From Massariosphaeria phaeospora (Eukaryota; Ascomycota; Dothideomycetes; Pleosporales): a stretch of 64,000 nucleotides of DNA. A model generated the notes under the pieces. That model did no database searches and was not told where the DNA came from. It worked only from the letters and a program-made list of their open reading frames with translations. Of the stretch, positions 1 to 11,168 are shown one piece after another. How positions within the stretch are numbered: position 1 is the first letter of the stretch; every line of letters starts with the position of its first letter. The stretch covers positions 620,001 to 684,000 of the forward strand of contig JAADJZ010000015.1 of assembly GCA_011032825.1 (NCBI GenBank), read 5' to 3'. A program made the translations under genes and the position numbers.

Positions 1-279
1 CTTTACGCGGCGATGGAGGCGCAATACGGACGCGGTGAGGGCGGCATGTTCTTGAAGGAGTGCCGCCAAGTCAAGTTTCTGCGACCCGAGATAGAAGACG
101 AGCAGGTGCAAAAGAAGCTTTGGGGGATCAGCGAGGAGACGATTCAGGCTCTGGAGAAGGAGTCTGCGAAGAGGAGGGCTAATGAGAAGAAGAAGCCAGA
201 GAATGGAAAGGCTAATGCGGAGGGGAAGCCGAAGGCGAAGGAAGCGAATGGGGCGGCGAAGCAGAGGAAGGCGAAGTAA
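1..279 (+). CDS. C-terminal end of a probable short-chain dehydrogenase/reductase (partial)
   Basis: The reading frame is open from base 1 and ends at TAA 277-279, giving the last 92 residues of a gene whose start lies outside the window. The segment around GGMFLKECR followed by a stretch ending LWGISEETI resembles the C-terminal end of retinol-dehydrogenase-like short-chain dehydrogenases, where a Leu-Trp-x-x-Ser-Glu element closes the fold. The final 40 residues are a Lys/Ala/Glu-rich, probably disordered tail that is not part of the enzyme fold. The Rossmann motif and the YxxxK catalytic pair would lie upstream and cannot be checked, so the family call is tentative. The ATG at base 13 is internal, because the frame is open before it. 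Confidence 0.45.
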   Translation, partial: LYAAMEAQYGRGEGGMFLKECRQVKFLRPEIEDEQVQKKLWGISEETIQALEKESAKRRANEKKKPENGKANAEGKPKAKEANGAAKQRKAK

Positions 280-1011
280 TAAAATCAGAAGTTGCGCATG
301 TGACTGGCAGGCACACTCGTCTGTGCATGTGGACGCTGGTCGTCTGCACCTGCTAAAGCTGCTAGAATTATCGGGAACTCGATTAGTCCTCTCCCTCAAG
401 AAGGCAATGTGGATTCGACTGGTGCAACTCCGTCTTCAAGGATGATGAACAACTGCAGACTTCAGACTAAGCCCGTATTTACGATCACAAATTCATACTT
501 CTCGATGTTCATACGGTGGATCCTTTAATAGAAGCCGCACCTCATCCCTATCAACCATTGCATACATTACACATATCAAGCATATTGTCCGATCGTGCTG
601 TGTCAACTACACTGGCGTACTGCGGATATGGTGTCGGTCTACCCACTCATTCACGTTTCGCAGAGTGGTAAAACGATATATCGGTTTATTGCCCATCCAT
701 TTATTATCCTTCCCAAAGACCTGTGGTTTCCCATATTATGACTTCCTGATGAGTGTGGTATTGCGAAAGCCCGGCTGCCTGGATGGCGGTTTTAGTAGAG
801 GAAATGTTTATGTGTGAATTATTTTGAGTTTACGAGTATATGCTCTAATCTGCCATGCATAGTCATACCCATGGTATACAACTAACTCCAACACAAGTAT
901 ATGAAAACAGGAAGACGCTAGGCCGTGTATACACCAAACCAAGTAAATCTAACGCGGTGTCTATGCTCAAACACCCTGCCGGATCTCAGATGATAACCCG
1001 GATTCCTTCGC
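280..1011. other. Intergenic, convergent 3' ends
   Basis: The interval lies between the 3' end of the partial dehydrogenase and the 3' end of the RTA1 gene. I see no ORF with family features, RNA gene or repeat here. Confidence 0.6.
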
Positions 1012-1869
1012 TCAACCCTTTGACTGCCCCGACGTAGACAGCTCTACAAAGCTGCTGCCCTGGTCGCCTTTCATCTTCAACATGATGGCGATATCGCCCG
1101 GATGTACGATGTTCATGGCGATCATAACCCCCGACATTAGAACCGCGTCGAAGACGTAGAGGAAGACCTCATGCCTCAGCAAATAGCCCGCATTCCCCTG
1201 CAAGTACTCAATGACCCTGAACAGCGACCGGATGAGGATGAGGATCGAGACCGTGTACAGGACGTACAGGTGCTTCCGCCAGGCCACCCGATGTGCGATG
1301 CTGTTCAAATGCGCGCGGCCGCGATACTGGAAGACCGCCGCTGCGACGGCGAAGAAGCCGAAGAAAAACAGCTGCACGAACAAGCCGCCGAGAATGATGC
1401 GCTCGCCCATCTTCAGTTTGTCCAGGTCCCCTTTCGCGGTGCTCATGATGCCGCCTCCCCCGCCCTGCATCAGGAAGCTGAGCACATCGCCCGCAACGAA
1501 GAGCTTGGTAAGCCAAGTCCTGCGGATCAGCGAGTACTGCTCGCCGTCGGTGAGCGCGATGATGCGGCCGAGGATCATGTAGATGGAGGCGGCGAACAGC
1601 GCAGGGGCGAGCAGCAGTAGCAGCGACTGCATGATGTACGGCGATAGGTTGTCTTTGTCTTTGGAGGACATCATCCGGCCGATGTAGCCGAGGGCTTCGA
1701 ACCAGCCGCCGATTATAAAAGGCGTGAGGAACCAGGCGCGCTTGCGGATTTGTTGGTACATGTGGAGGAGGGTGCTGATGCCGAAGAGCGCAACGAATAT
1801 GCCGGCGGCGGCGATAGAGGGATCATAGCGGTAGAGTTGGAAGGACTTTTCTTCTCTCCCTTTGGCCAT
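1012..1869 (-). CDS. RTA1-like seven-transmembrane protein
   Basis: This 285-residue protein belongs to the fungal RTA1/RTM1/RSB1 family, plasma-membrane proteins linked to lipid translocation and tolerance of toxic lipophiles such as 7-aminocholesterol. About seven hydrophobic segments are visible, near residues 17-38, 46-65, 78-98, 117-138, 154-176, 193-212 and 230-252. Family signatures present are GGWFEALGYIGR after the second segment and a D-x-x-S-x-x-x-Q motif followed by a glycine run at about residues 121-133. I place the start at the ATG at 1869 (MAKGREEKSF) because the family has a short N-terminus before the first helix. An in-frame ATG at 1917 would add 16 polar residues. The gene has no intron. 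Substrate cannot be told from sequence. Confidence 0.88.
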   Translation of the reverse strand: MAKGREEKSFQLYRYDPSIAAAGIFVALFGISTLLHMYQQIRKRAWFLTPFIIGGWFEALGYIGRMMSSKDKDNLSPYIMQSLLLLLAPALFAASIYMILGRIIALTDGEQYSLIRRTWLTKLFVAGDVLSFLMQGGGGGIMSTAKGDLDKLKMGERIILGGLFVQLFFFGFFAVAAAVFQYRGRAHLNSIAHRVAWRKHLYVLYTVSILILIRSLFRVIEYLQGNAGYLLRHEVFLYVFDAVLMSGVMIAMNIVHPGDIAIMLKMKGDQGSSFVELSTSGQSKG

Positions 1870-2836
1870 GGTGATATGGTGGTTTGGTGGTTCGCGTTGA
1901 TGAGGTTCTGGCAACAATCCGGGTATTTCTCCTTATATACGAGGGTATCGAGGGGTCCGTGATATCGCAGACAACAAAGATAGAGACGTAAACAGTAGGA
2001 GCAGGAAAGTGGCTAGGAAGAGGGAGAAAGAACGAATTGAGTACCTGAGTAGTCCCAAACCCCAAAGCAGGTGGCAGCAAACTACTTGTATCAATCAACC
2101 ACCGTATCCACCGTATCCACCGTATCCATGCAGCCCATTAGAGCCATTGCTGCCTCGTAGCGACGACGACTAGGGCGGAACCGGATTCGAAAAGTCCTCG
2201 TCGCTCGGCGCCTTATTAAACTGTCCTCGGAGCATTTTTGTCCCCAGGGTGCGCAGCCGAGCCATAATGCACCCTGGTTAGTTTCACGGTGTCTGTCCGT
2301 ATTCACCGTAAAGCGTGGCCTGCGATAGGCTGCGGGGGCGTACGTACGCTTCGAAAAGTGCTTTGACGCGCGCTATGACGGTCGCTTGCTCTTCCTACCG
2401 AGCTACCAAGCCCAGTCCCCTGGGCAGCAAAGGGGGCGGAGCGTGGGCACCGGGCACCCAGGAGAAATTGCGTATGGGGGTCGAACGATCTTCGATGAGC
2501 TGCTTCGGCCTTTGGACTCTGGAGCGAGGGTGAGGGGTGAGGTGAGGTCGCTCCCTAGATGCGTAAGCAGACCAATTGGACTAATCAGAAGGAGCTGTGT
2601 ACGAGATTTCCCGATTGGGTTTAGGGCGTTTAGCGTGCCGTCTCCATTCTCCAGCACATGCACCATCGCGTGGTCTCCTCCTCAATTTGAGCACACAATA
2701 TGCTCTCCATTCGCTCCATCATAAGAGTTCTTGATAGCTGTTACTACTGTGTCAATTCGTTTGACGGCCGGTTCGAATCTTTGTCTGTGGTTTTTGGTTC
2801 CTGCGGGTACTCGTTTAGCGATATTCGGTACAACTT
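1870..2836. other. Divergent intergenic region between RTA1 and Zn2Cys6 genes
   Basis: This is the shared upstream region of two divergently transcribed genes. It holds a three-copy 9-bp repeat (2101-2127). The short ORFs here show no family features. Confidence 0.55.
2101..2127. repeat. Three tandem copies of ACCGTATCC
   Basis: A 9-bp unit is repeated three times without mismatch, about 230 bp upstream of the RTA1 start. It may be a minisatellite or a clustered protein-binding site. Confidence 0.9.
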
Positions 2837-4710
2837 ATGACGACGAGAAGAGCACATAATAAGACACGGCTCGGGTGCGGACAATGTAAATCGAGGAGAG
2901 TAAAGGTTTGTCTACCTTTTCTGTGGCCTTGCCGCTGCGTTGTCTGGCCTTGTCGCTTCCATTTGTTGCCTTACCGTAACCCTCGTTACTCTTGATCCGT
3001 TTAGCTGCCCTTCCGTCCACTACTACTTCATGGATTTGTATTGAGTCAGACGTAACAGTACTCCTGATGAATTAAAATATACGGCTCGTTAAGTAGCAGC
3101 GTTTCAGTCACAACTGGGCGTGGGGCAGTCCACTTCCATAGAGTTGGAGGGCTGCCACAAGAGCATCCATTATCGATATTGTCAGCCATAGTTTCCTGCC
3201 CGTGCAGTTGGGCTACACAGAACGTGTGCTTAGTCGGATGGAACCCTAGATTTATAGCGTGCTGACCTTAGTACAGTGCGATGGCAAACACCCAAGATGT
3301 GCCAGCTGCGAAAAACGGGGGCTCGACTGCAGTTTTCTGCTTCTTGCCCCGTCAACGCGATTGACGACCACAATACCACCTTATACCACATCTCATGAGA
3401 GCATATTGGCTATACCTAGGTCGTCTCAATTTCAAGTACTACGACTACTTCCCAACAAAGCACCATCCTCCAGGTCACCAAACCCAGAACCCGCCATATC
3501 CGACTCCAGTCTCGAAATACCACGACTCCCCGACATCCCACCCTACTTCCGCTTCAACGATGTCTGGCGAGACTGCCGCCAACTGCTCACGCCGCACCTA
3601 CAGAGTGTCCTCTTCCACTTCGACCAAAGCACCAGCCTCACCTTGGCCACGGATTCTCCAGCAAAAGCAGCCTGGCAGTCCTTCATACCGGAGCTAGCTT
3701 CCCGGCACCGATATCTCGTACATGCACTACTGGCCATTGCCTCCCTCCATCTCGGGAAACTGCATACGGGGGAGCAAAAGCAAAAGGCCATGGAAGTAGC
3801 AGCATCGCAAATGAACAAAGCGCTCGCCCGCTACCGTCGCGAACTCGAAAACGTGAACGCGGACAACGCAGCCGCGCTCTTTGCAAGCGCAACCCTCTGC
3901 GCTGTATACTTCTTCCGCACCTCGGCCCTCGACATGGAAGAAATCCGAAATTCAGTCCCGCCTGGCACAAAGGTACCTTCTCCCGTGGCTGTGGACAAGA
4001 TGGTCCAGTCAGTCATCAAAATCTTCTGGGGGCTTCGCGGGCCTATAGCGATTCTGGTAGGAGGCGAAACGTGGGTTCTTGGCACTGGCAAATTGGAGCC
4101 AGTCGTCACGCGGAAATGGTGGCCGAATGTTCGGGTGCCCGCGAACGAGCGCGCCCTGGAGGAAGACAGGCGACTGTGCAAGCTAGAAAGCCTGTGGATG
4201 TGCCCTGGGCGAGGCTACGAAAGCCATTTCGAAGTCCTCACCGAAGCGTTGGCGCAATTGCGCGAGGTCTACGCGCTGGTGTCGCAGTTGACGCTGTATA
4301 AAGGCACCGAGGCATCGCACAAGGATACTATCCAGTATGCTGTCGACGACACAACCGTTGGCCTGCTCAGAGATAGGGGAGCGATATTTGTATGGGCCGC
4401 ACAGATCTCACGGTCGTTCCTAACGTTGATCGAGGAAAAGAACAGGGAGGCCTTGGTGCTTGTGGCTCACTATGCTGTGCTGTTGGGCAGAGTTCGGAGC
4501 GTATGGTGGCTGGAAGGAATTGGGACGACTATGATCATATCTGTTGCGATGGCTCTGGGACGCGCAAACTGGCATTTGATACAGTGGCCCGTCGACGTGG
4601 TGAATGTAGACCTCGAGAACGCGTTTGGTGCGCAGCAAATGAAAGACGGGCCAGGAGCGAGGGCAGATGAACACCGCATCGATGTTGTAGAAGATATATC
4701 AGAATTATAG
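2837..4710 (+). CDS. Zn(II)2Cys6 fungal transcription factor
   Basis: The gene has two exons, 2837-2905 and 3277-4710, coding for 500 residues. The intron (GTTTGT...CAG) splits the DNA-binding domain. Joining the exons rebuilds a complete binuclear zinc cluster with cysteines at 14, 17, 24, 31, 34 and 41 (C-x2-C-x6-C-x6-C-x2-C-x6-C), preceded and followed by basic residues. The rest (about 90-480) looks like the helical regulatory region of sterol-uptake-control-type C6 proteins, including an LVHALLAIASLHL segment near residue 177. The intron is 371 bp, long compared with the others in this window. The position between the zinc-cluster halves is a common intron site in this family. Target genes cannot be inferred. 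It is divergent from the RTA1 gene, but co-regulation is only a guess. Confidence 0.88.
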
Positions 4711-4910
4711 CTCGTCCAATTAATCGGTCTTGGACATCAGAGCTTCATATTTGTCTATGAGCGGCATTGTATTGGGACCAGTCGACAGACCCCTGCTAAT
4801 CTCGGCCCGCACCGTAGAGCTATGCCGATTCTTCGCTGTAGCGAGTGTCCAGTCCCGGAGCAGTGTTTCTGTAGAGATCTGAATCTTGTTCGGCGACAGG
4901 GATACGCTCA

Positions 4911-6436
4911 TCATCTATGGTAGGTACCGTGGACGTTGTAATTCCTAAATTGATCTGAAATCTCATCAGTGACTGGATCATCCAAAATCTGACCTGGAAG
5001 ATCGTACACCTGTTCTGAACCCATTGGGATATCGAAGTCTAATGCGGCATAATCGAGTATATTGGGGTCGATCCCAGGAGCGGCGGGTTCCGATAAAGAA
5101 GATGTAGAAGGGCCGGTATCGACATCAACCATCTTGTCCCCTTCGACTCGTACTTCGCGGTCTCGAAGCCGCCGCATGAGCTCTAGGAACTGGCTGTTCT
5201 GGAACTTCTCGCTTGTGTTGTCTGCGACTCTTTCTAATAGCCGCCCTGCCGTATCTGCCATGTCATCATCATTAAGTTGAAACGGTTCCTCTTCTTGATT
5301 TAGTGGTTGTTGTTGTTGCTGCTCCATCTGCTCAGACGGATGTGTCCTGTTACTCTCCTGGCTCACCGGTGCCGCAGGAATGTGGAGGGGGTAAGTAGAC
5401 ATCAATCGTTCGTTGATTGCTCTGATGAGACTTTCAACGCGCTCCTTCATTGTAGGTGGAGCATCGCGAATGACCAGCTTCCGTAGCAAATGAACCACAG
5501 ATTCCGCTTCGCCAGGTATCCATTGCCCGTTCCGTTCCATCTCCTCTAACCGAGCCTGGTAAGCCAAAGCCTCAGTCACTCTTCCACCCTCTATCGCTTG
5601 CCTCATTTTAAGCGTAGCGTAGAATCCTATGCTATTTGTCTCGTGCGACCCAAGTATCCATTGTTCTTCAGCGAATCTTTGCTGAGCATATTCCTCCTCA
5701 AGTGTGTCCTGCTGAGCCAATACCTCCTCATGTGTCGCCTGCTGAGCCGATGTCTCTTCAAGCATGTCCTGCTGTGCTTGTGCAAATGCTTGTTCAAAGG
5801 CAGCGTCGTCAAGGACTAGACCCGCCTCCTGAGCTCGTTGATTTCCTTGCGCCATCTCGGAACCATTGGCCATCCCAAAAGCCGGGCCCTGTTGCAAAGC
5901 TGAACCGGCAAGCCCGCCCAGGCCATAACCTGGAAGACGCCCAAATGTCCTCTGCTGGAACGCCGGCGCTTGTGCCGCAGGCGACTGTTGTCTCATGAAG
6001 TCCTGATGCCATGATGCGGCCGCACTTGGTGGTTGGGGAAGACGGTGTTGCTGTATCGGCGCGGAGTGTAAAGGAGTTATGTTCAGGCGCTGGAAGTCGG
6101 AGGCCCAGTCGGGGCCTTGTGGGGCTTGCGCGAACTGATGTTGAGGCGGAGGACGGGCGAGGTGAGGAGGGAGGTGGTGGAAGTCAGGCAGAGGCGGGCC
6201 TACGTGGCCTGCTTGGAAGGCATCGAACTCTGGGTCCAAGGCGCCTGCGCTAGGCCCCGGGGATGATCTAAAGCCCTACAACATATTAGCTAGCCTCCGC
6301 AGTGTTGCGCGCGAAGACTGACCTGGGACGCGGAATGACGGTTGGTTAAGCGGTCCTGCTGCAGAGTACGGTCGGCGGAGGAGTGCTTTTGGAAGTTCTG
6401 GAGGGCATTTGAAGGCCCGCACAGCGCGTCTGCCAT
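4911..6436 (-). CDS. PEX20: Peroxin 20, PTS2 import co-receptor
   Basis: Two exons (6323-6436 and 4911-6275, intron 6276-6322 of 47 bp, GTCAGT...TAG) give 492 residues. Pex20 binds the Pex7 receptor and helps carry PTS2 proteins to the peroxisome, then is recycled through mono-ubiquitination of an N-terminal cysteine. The N-terminus starts MADALCGPSNALQNF, typical of the Pex5/Pex20 co-receptor group, with the recycling cysteine at position 6. WxxxF-type docking motifs occur as WASDF and WHQDF in the first third of the protein. The middle is Gln/Ala-rich, and the C-terminal third is acidic, where Pex7 binding is expected. I start at 6436 because an in-frame upstream ATG at 6523 would displace the conserved cysteine from the N-terminus. 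The stop overlaps a small ORF by ATGA. Confidence 0.92.
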
Positions 6437-7110
6437 GTTTCGGTGGAGAGGAACAATATCACCGCATGCTGAAGCAAGAGTAAGGAAGTTGTTGGGGCAC
6501 AATGCGGCGACCAGATCCCGCATGCCCGCAAGTACCGAGGCACAAATCCTATCTTATCGTAACCGACCATGCACGTGCTGGCCTTTCACCCGACCCAGAC
6601 TGAGCGCCGGTCCGGCTAAGATGCGTGTATCGCACGAACGGTATACCTGATCATCGACGCAGCCGTCGTTTACACAACAGGAGAGCTGAAGCTTTGTTGC
6701 CCGCTTACTAGATCTGAAACTGCAAGAGGGCACAGCGCTGCGATACGGGTGGCACGAGACCGACGAGTAATGGCGTCAGCGTATGATGTGTCCAAATCCT
6801 GGATCATGCCTCGAGATCACGCTCTATTGGCACTGGCTTTGATGTAGGCGTACTTTGCACATGCACAAGCTTGGATATATGGTTTTATTCGTAGATATTG
6901 GGAGACGCAGAAACGCATACATAGTAGCCATCCAACCAAGACCCCACACTAAACAGATAGCAAACTATAAACCATATTACTCCCCATCACAGCAGCTAGA
7001 TGAGTCGAGATGGCAAGAAGGATATTGAAAGGGAACGAAAGGAAACAAAGAACACGGGGGGTGGGTGGGTCGCGCCACCGTTGCTTGGAATACCACCCCC
7101 CAGAACAACT
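6437..7110. other. Intergenic, upstream of PEX20
   Basis: It contains the PEX20 promoter side and the 3' flank of the coiled-coil gene. I see no gene, RNA or repeat in it. Confidence 0.55.
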
Positions 7111-8872
7111 TCAATAAAACATCTCTTTGAGACCCACAACCCGCTTCGGTGGCGAGCTTCGGCGGCGCGAGGGTGATTTAGATTGACTTTTGCGGCGTAC
7201 CCAAGCGTAGTCGGTTTTGCCGTGGTCGCGCCGCTCCTCAATGAGAAGGCGACTCGAGCCCGAAGTGCGGCGAAGGCGGCGGGTGTGCTCAAAGAGGATC
7301 TCAGTCTCTTTCTGGTCCATCTCACGAAGTATGATCAGATAGTTTGGATCAGTCTAAAAATCAGTTAGTTATCTATGATGATAGCGCACAATAGCATATA
7401 TTGCTTACACTATCAAATTCATAGGGTATGTCGTAATAAAGCAGAGTATCCGTGGCGAGATGGTCTTTGTGTACCTTGACATATGTCGGTTGGTGCGTCA
7501 ATCGCATCGGGTTGAGCGGTGTCATGCCTTGCTGGAGTTTCTTGGCCTCCTCTGGATTGACCATGGCTTGAATCTGGTTCTCCTGGAAGCCGAACTGCGC
7601 AAGGCGCTTGCGCATTGCTTCCTCCAATTCCGCATCCTCTTTATCTTTCTTAGCTTTCTCTGCCTCCTCTTTCGCCTTCTGCTTCTGGACGAATCGCTCC
7701 CACTCTTCTTTATCTTTCTGCTTCTGCTTCTCTTCTTCTATCTTGAGCTGCATGAGAAGATGCTCACGCTGTTGCTTGGCTTTGACTGCATCTTCGACCT
7801 TTCGACGCTCGTAGTCAGCGATAACACGATCCCGTTCTTCCTTGGCTTTGCGATCTTCTTCCGCTTTCCTTCTGTTAAACTCATCGACAGCTCGCTGGCG
7901 TGCCTCCTTAGCCTCTCTCTCCGCTCTTTCGTTTTTTAGGGTATTTTCCGCGATAATTCTCCGTTTCTCTTCTTCGGCTTCCTTTGCACGCTCCATGCGC
8001 TTGCGCTCCTCCCGCTCTACCTTCAGTTCAATATCCTTCTTGATGCGGTCTTCTTCAGCTTTCGCTTGATTAACACGCTCAATGCGCTTGCGCTCCTCCC
8101 TCTCTATCTTCAGTTCAAAATCCTTCTTGAAGCGGTCTTCTTCAGCTTTGGCTCTAGCTTCTTCCTCGTCGTGCTCTTGCTTCTCTTTCATATGCTTGAG
8201 TTCTATCTTCTTCCTGATAAACTCCTCACGTCTCTCTTGTTCCAGCCTATCTTCGGCCTCCTTCAAGCGGTCATTGGCTGCCTGCAACTCCCACTTTTCG
8301 CGTTCATTGGCCGCCTGCAACCCCCACTTTTCGCGTTCGTTGGCTGTCTGCAACTCCCACTTTTCGCGTTCATGGTTGGGATGGGCGGGTGGATACGGGT
8401 GGCCAGTATGATGATGGTGATGAGGCGATTCGTCGCGATAACGGGACTGGGAGCGAGACTGAGTCTGGCGCTGGACTTGCAACCTGAGTTCTGCGATCTC
8501 ATCCTCAAGACTGTACTCGTCCGCTAGCCTACGAGGACGACCCCGAGGGCTCATACGTGGGCTAGGTGCCGGGCTGCGCTGCTCGGTGCGCACGTTCGGG
8601 CTGCTTTCATTGTCCATCGAGGTGGTGTTATAGATGTTGATGGCGGGTGCGGGGCCATGTCCCTGTGAACGAGAGCGATGTAGGCCTGTCGTAAAGTGAT
8701 GCTCTGGCGCCAAAAATTCAGTCGTTCGGCGACCCAATGAAGAGAAAGCATCATCTCTTGCCCGTCGAGGCGGGCTTGCTTTACGTGGTGGAGGGCGTAC
8801 ATGGCGGGCACCGCTCTGGTATCGATCCGTGTACCATTCGTCTTCCTCGTCCCAGAACTCGGGCGGAGGCAT
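7111..8872 (-). CDS. Long charged coiled-coil protein, unknown function
   Basis: Two exons (7409-8872 and 7111-7353; intron 7354-7408, 55 bp, GTAAGC...TTTTAG) give 568 residues. The first 150 residues are Arg/Pro/Ser-rich and start with an acidic patch (PPPEFWDEEDEW). Residues from about 165 to 430 form a near-continuous Glu/Lys/Arg coiled coil containing three tandem 11-residue units (NEREKWELQ type) and two copies of a longer ELK-EREERKR unit. The end of exon 1 and exon 2 carry a conserved-looking globular tail with a DPNYLIILRE element that only becomes continuous after splicing, which supports the intron. The last 25 residues are Ser/Arg-rich. I recognise it as a type common in ascomycetes but know no function for it. 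Confidence 0.8.
8271..8369. repeat. 33-bp coding tandem repeat, three copies
   Basis: Three head-to-tail units (8271-8303, 8304-8336, 8337-8369) differ by a few substitutions. Each encodes eleven residues of the coiled coil in the overlapping gene, so length change would keep the frame. Confidence 0.9.
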
Positions 8873-10283
8873 GGTGGCGGCAGATACTTGAAAGATTCAA
8901 GCAGAGGACAGGATCAAAAACGATTTGAGGTGCTGGGAGGGCTGAGGAAGCTATGGAGCGTCTATATGTGCGGCGGAGGCGGGGTGGTCAGACGGAGCGG
9001 GCGGTGCGGACGGCAAAAGCAATCTGACACAGCACACAACAGGAAAGGGTAACGTAAGAAAGTGCTGGAAGAAGAGAGAAGACGGAGATGGCCAGAGATT
9101 TCAAGAAAAAGAGCAGCCGACCAGCTTGGGGGCCAAAATTGCAGCGAGCGAAGCTAGTGTCATCAGGCAGCTGCTGGGGCTGGACCTCAGGACGCTTAAG
9201 TGCGGTCTGGTGCATGTTGCATCTGCGAGACTGCATCAAGACACGGGCGTGCACATGCGCAACAAACATGCCGCGTTAACGGACGTCGAAACCAAACACA
9301 GCGCTTGCTGCCTGTCCTATTTGCCATGGTTTCGCATCTTTTGCGTTGCCGGACTCTCAGTGAAGGAGGGGTAAATCTAAATTTGGCTCTACAACCCGCG
9401 CGCCAGAGGGCGCTTTGGCGTGTCCGGGCGGCGGGGGTAAGGTCGTAAACACATAACACCTCCAGCCTCGTCGATGGCCGTCGGGGAGCTGAGCACATGA
9501 TGCTTTGCCGCCGCATCGCTTTTCACATCCTGTTTCAAGCCCCAAGTTGACACGGGAGCGCCATCTGAAACAGTGTGCTCGTGTGCATTGTTGCTAGACA
9601 TGCCGTGACCGTTTTTTTGGATCGATGCCACCGGCATGTGGGCTAGCAAGCGACATCGGGCAGCTGCATTTGTGTGTCCAGGCTTCAGCTCGCGGTATTG
9701 CCACAGCTGGCCCGGAACACGATGTTGCGTTGGCCAGCCTTCAGCCGCACCTAGCATCTTCTGGGCAGTGATTCTGCAGAGCAAACGCGATGGTTCAACA
9801 GAAGCAAAAAACAATGCGTGTGGCCTGCTTCATAGCTATGGGATCGAGGAAGGTGAGAGATTGTATTCTCTATTTGCAGTGCAATTTGGGTGGTTTGTTA
9901 GGGGCCACTAGGTCAGTCGTTGCAGTCTGACGGGCACCCGCCAGCCAAGATGTTCGGAACAAAGTTGAGGATGTTGTGAGTCGACACATCTAAAGGGTCT
10001 GTAAAGTGTTAGAATGAACTAGCGCGGGATCCTCATGTCACTGCGGTACAGATCCCTAATTGTGTGTCAATCAGAACAATCATCAAGTTGGTATTGTGTT
10101 TTGATTCTTCCTCTAATAGGCTCTGTTGGTCTTCTTGCATGTGTAGATGGTGGGCGCTTTTGTAAGGGTGCGCGAGATCCTCTAGAGCTTCATGGTTCCT
10201 AGCATGATGAACGTTCGAGTAACTGTTCTCAGCCTACGCCTTATTCGAATGTGTGCTTTTTGTAGTGCTGTCGAATGATGCGT
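8873..10283. other. Intergenic, no gene recognised
   Basis: This is 1.4 kb between the start of the coiled-coil gene and the 3' end of prefoldin 1. Several ORFs of 60-140 codons overlap on both strands, but none has family features or low-ambiguity splice support. Confidence 0.5.
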
Positions 10284-10768
10284 TCAACCTCCTGCGCGAC
10301 CAAGTACTTGCTCTATAGCGCTCTTGCTGTTCTGGTACGTCTTTTCCAAATAATCCTCCTTCTTGTCAAGATTCGTCATCTCAGCTTTGATTTCATCAGC
10401 CTCCGATGAGAGCCGTTTTTGCACATCCGGGATAGGAGTGCACACAAACCTATGCCCGTAGGTTAGACTATCACTATATAATCAGGGCTGGTGGTACTCG
10501 CATCTTGCCAACTCCTTCGTATACTCTTATGTCTTTCGGGAGCATTTCGACCTCGTTTGCTGTCAATCGGAGTATGCGACTCTCACGATTCTTGACTGTC
10601 TTCTGCTGCTTCACGATAGCGAGCTGTTGTTCGGCAAAGGCCTTCTTTTGGCCTATCTCTTGCAGAAGCTAGCGAGAGAGAGAGAGAGTGGTTAGATAAT
10701 CGAGGAATTATGACGTCTGTACTGCGGCATCTACGTACCTTCTGCAAAGTCTCATTCGGCACCGACAT
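10284..10768 (-). CDS. PFD1: Prefoldin subunit 1
   Basis: Three small exons, 10739-10768, 10502-10668 and 10284-10449, code for 120 residues, the normal size for this beta-type prefoldin subunit (about 120). Prefoldin is the hexameric cytosolic chaperone that passes nascent actin and tubulin to the CCT chaperonin. The protein starts MSVPNETLQK, runs through an N-terminal coiled coil (LLQEIGQKKAFAEQQ), has the central hairpin motif YEGVGKMFV and the TPIPDVQKRL segment, then a second coiled coil. Intron 1 is 70 bp (GTACGT...TAG) with a long CT run before the acceptor. Intron 2 (10450-10501) must use a GC donor (AT|GCGAGT) to rebuild KMFV. The nearby canonical GT (at 10497) shifts the frame to a stop. 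The gene sits directly beside the transposon island. Confidence 0.9.
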
Positions 10769-11121
10769 GATGCACGTGGATGGGAAGAATTATATGATTA
10801 GGGTCGCGACTTGAGAAGCCGACTGTCTTCGGTAGCCTTTCGCTTGATGTCTATTACCGCCCACATTCTCTTGTTTTTCTAGTCTACGCTATTAGTTGCC
10901 GCTAATACCTAGGCAGCTAATAATTGCTACTACTAAATATTTTAAGTAACTGCGCACAGCTAAGTGTGAAAGCTTTTAATTTTTTTTCTTTTTAATTTTT
11001 ACTAGAAAGAAAGAAAGAAATAGAAAACGTTGCTGCGTACTACTTTAGCTATTAAGTTTTTAATCTAGTAAATAGTAAATTAAATACTCTAGTTTATTTA
11101 ATTAAGGTAATATTAAGAGTA

Positions 11122-11168
11122 ACGTAATGTATTATCGAACTTTCTAGATTATCGAATTCTCTAGAATT
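11122..11168 (+). repeat. Left terminal inverted repeat of the outer transposon
   Basis: It consists of a 9-bp tip (11122-11130) followed by two 17-bp direct repeats (11131-11147 and 11148-11164) of the form ATTATCGAAYTYTCTAG. It pairs with 13346-13392. Confidence 0.85.

Noticed and set aside
2765..2790. GGTTCGAATC, tRNA T-loop-like word
   Set aside because: No matching acceptor, D-arm or anticodon arm could be laid out around it.
9389..9911. Overlapping ORFs of 91-141 codons upstream of the coiled-coil gene
   Set aside because: They overlap on both strands, lack domains and have no consistent splice partners.
10497..10500. Canonical GT donor for prefoldin intron 2
   Set aside because: Using it shifts the frame and gives a stop within about twenty codons.
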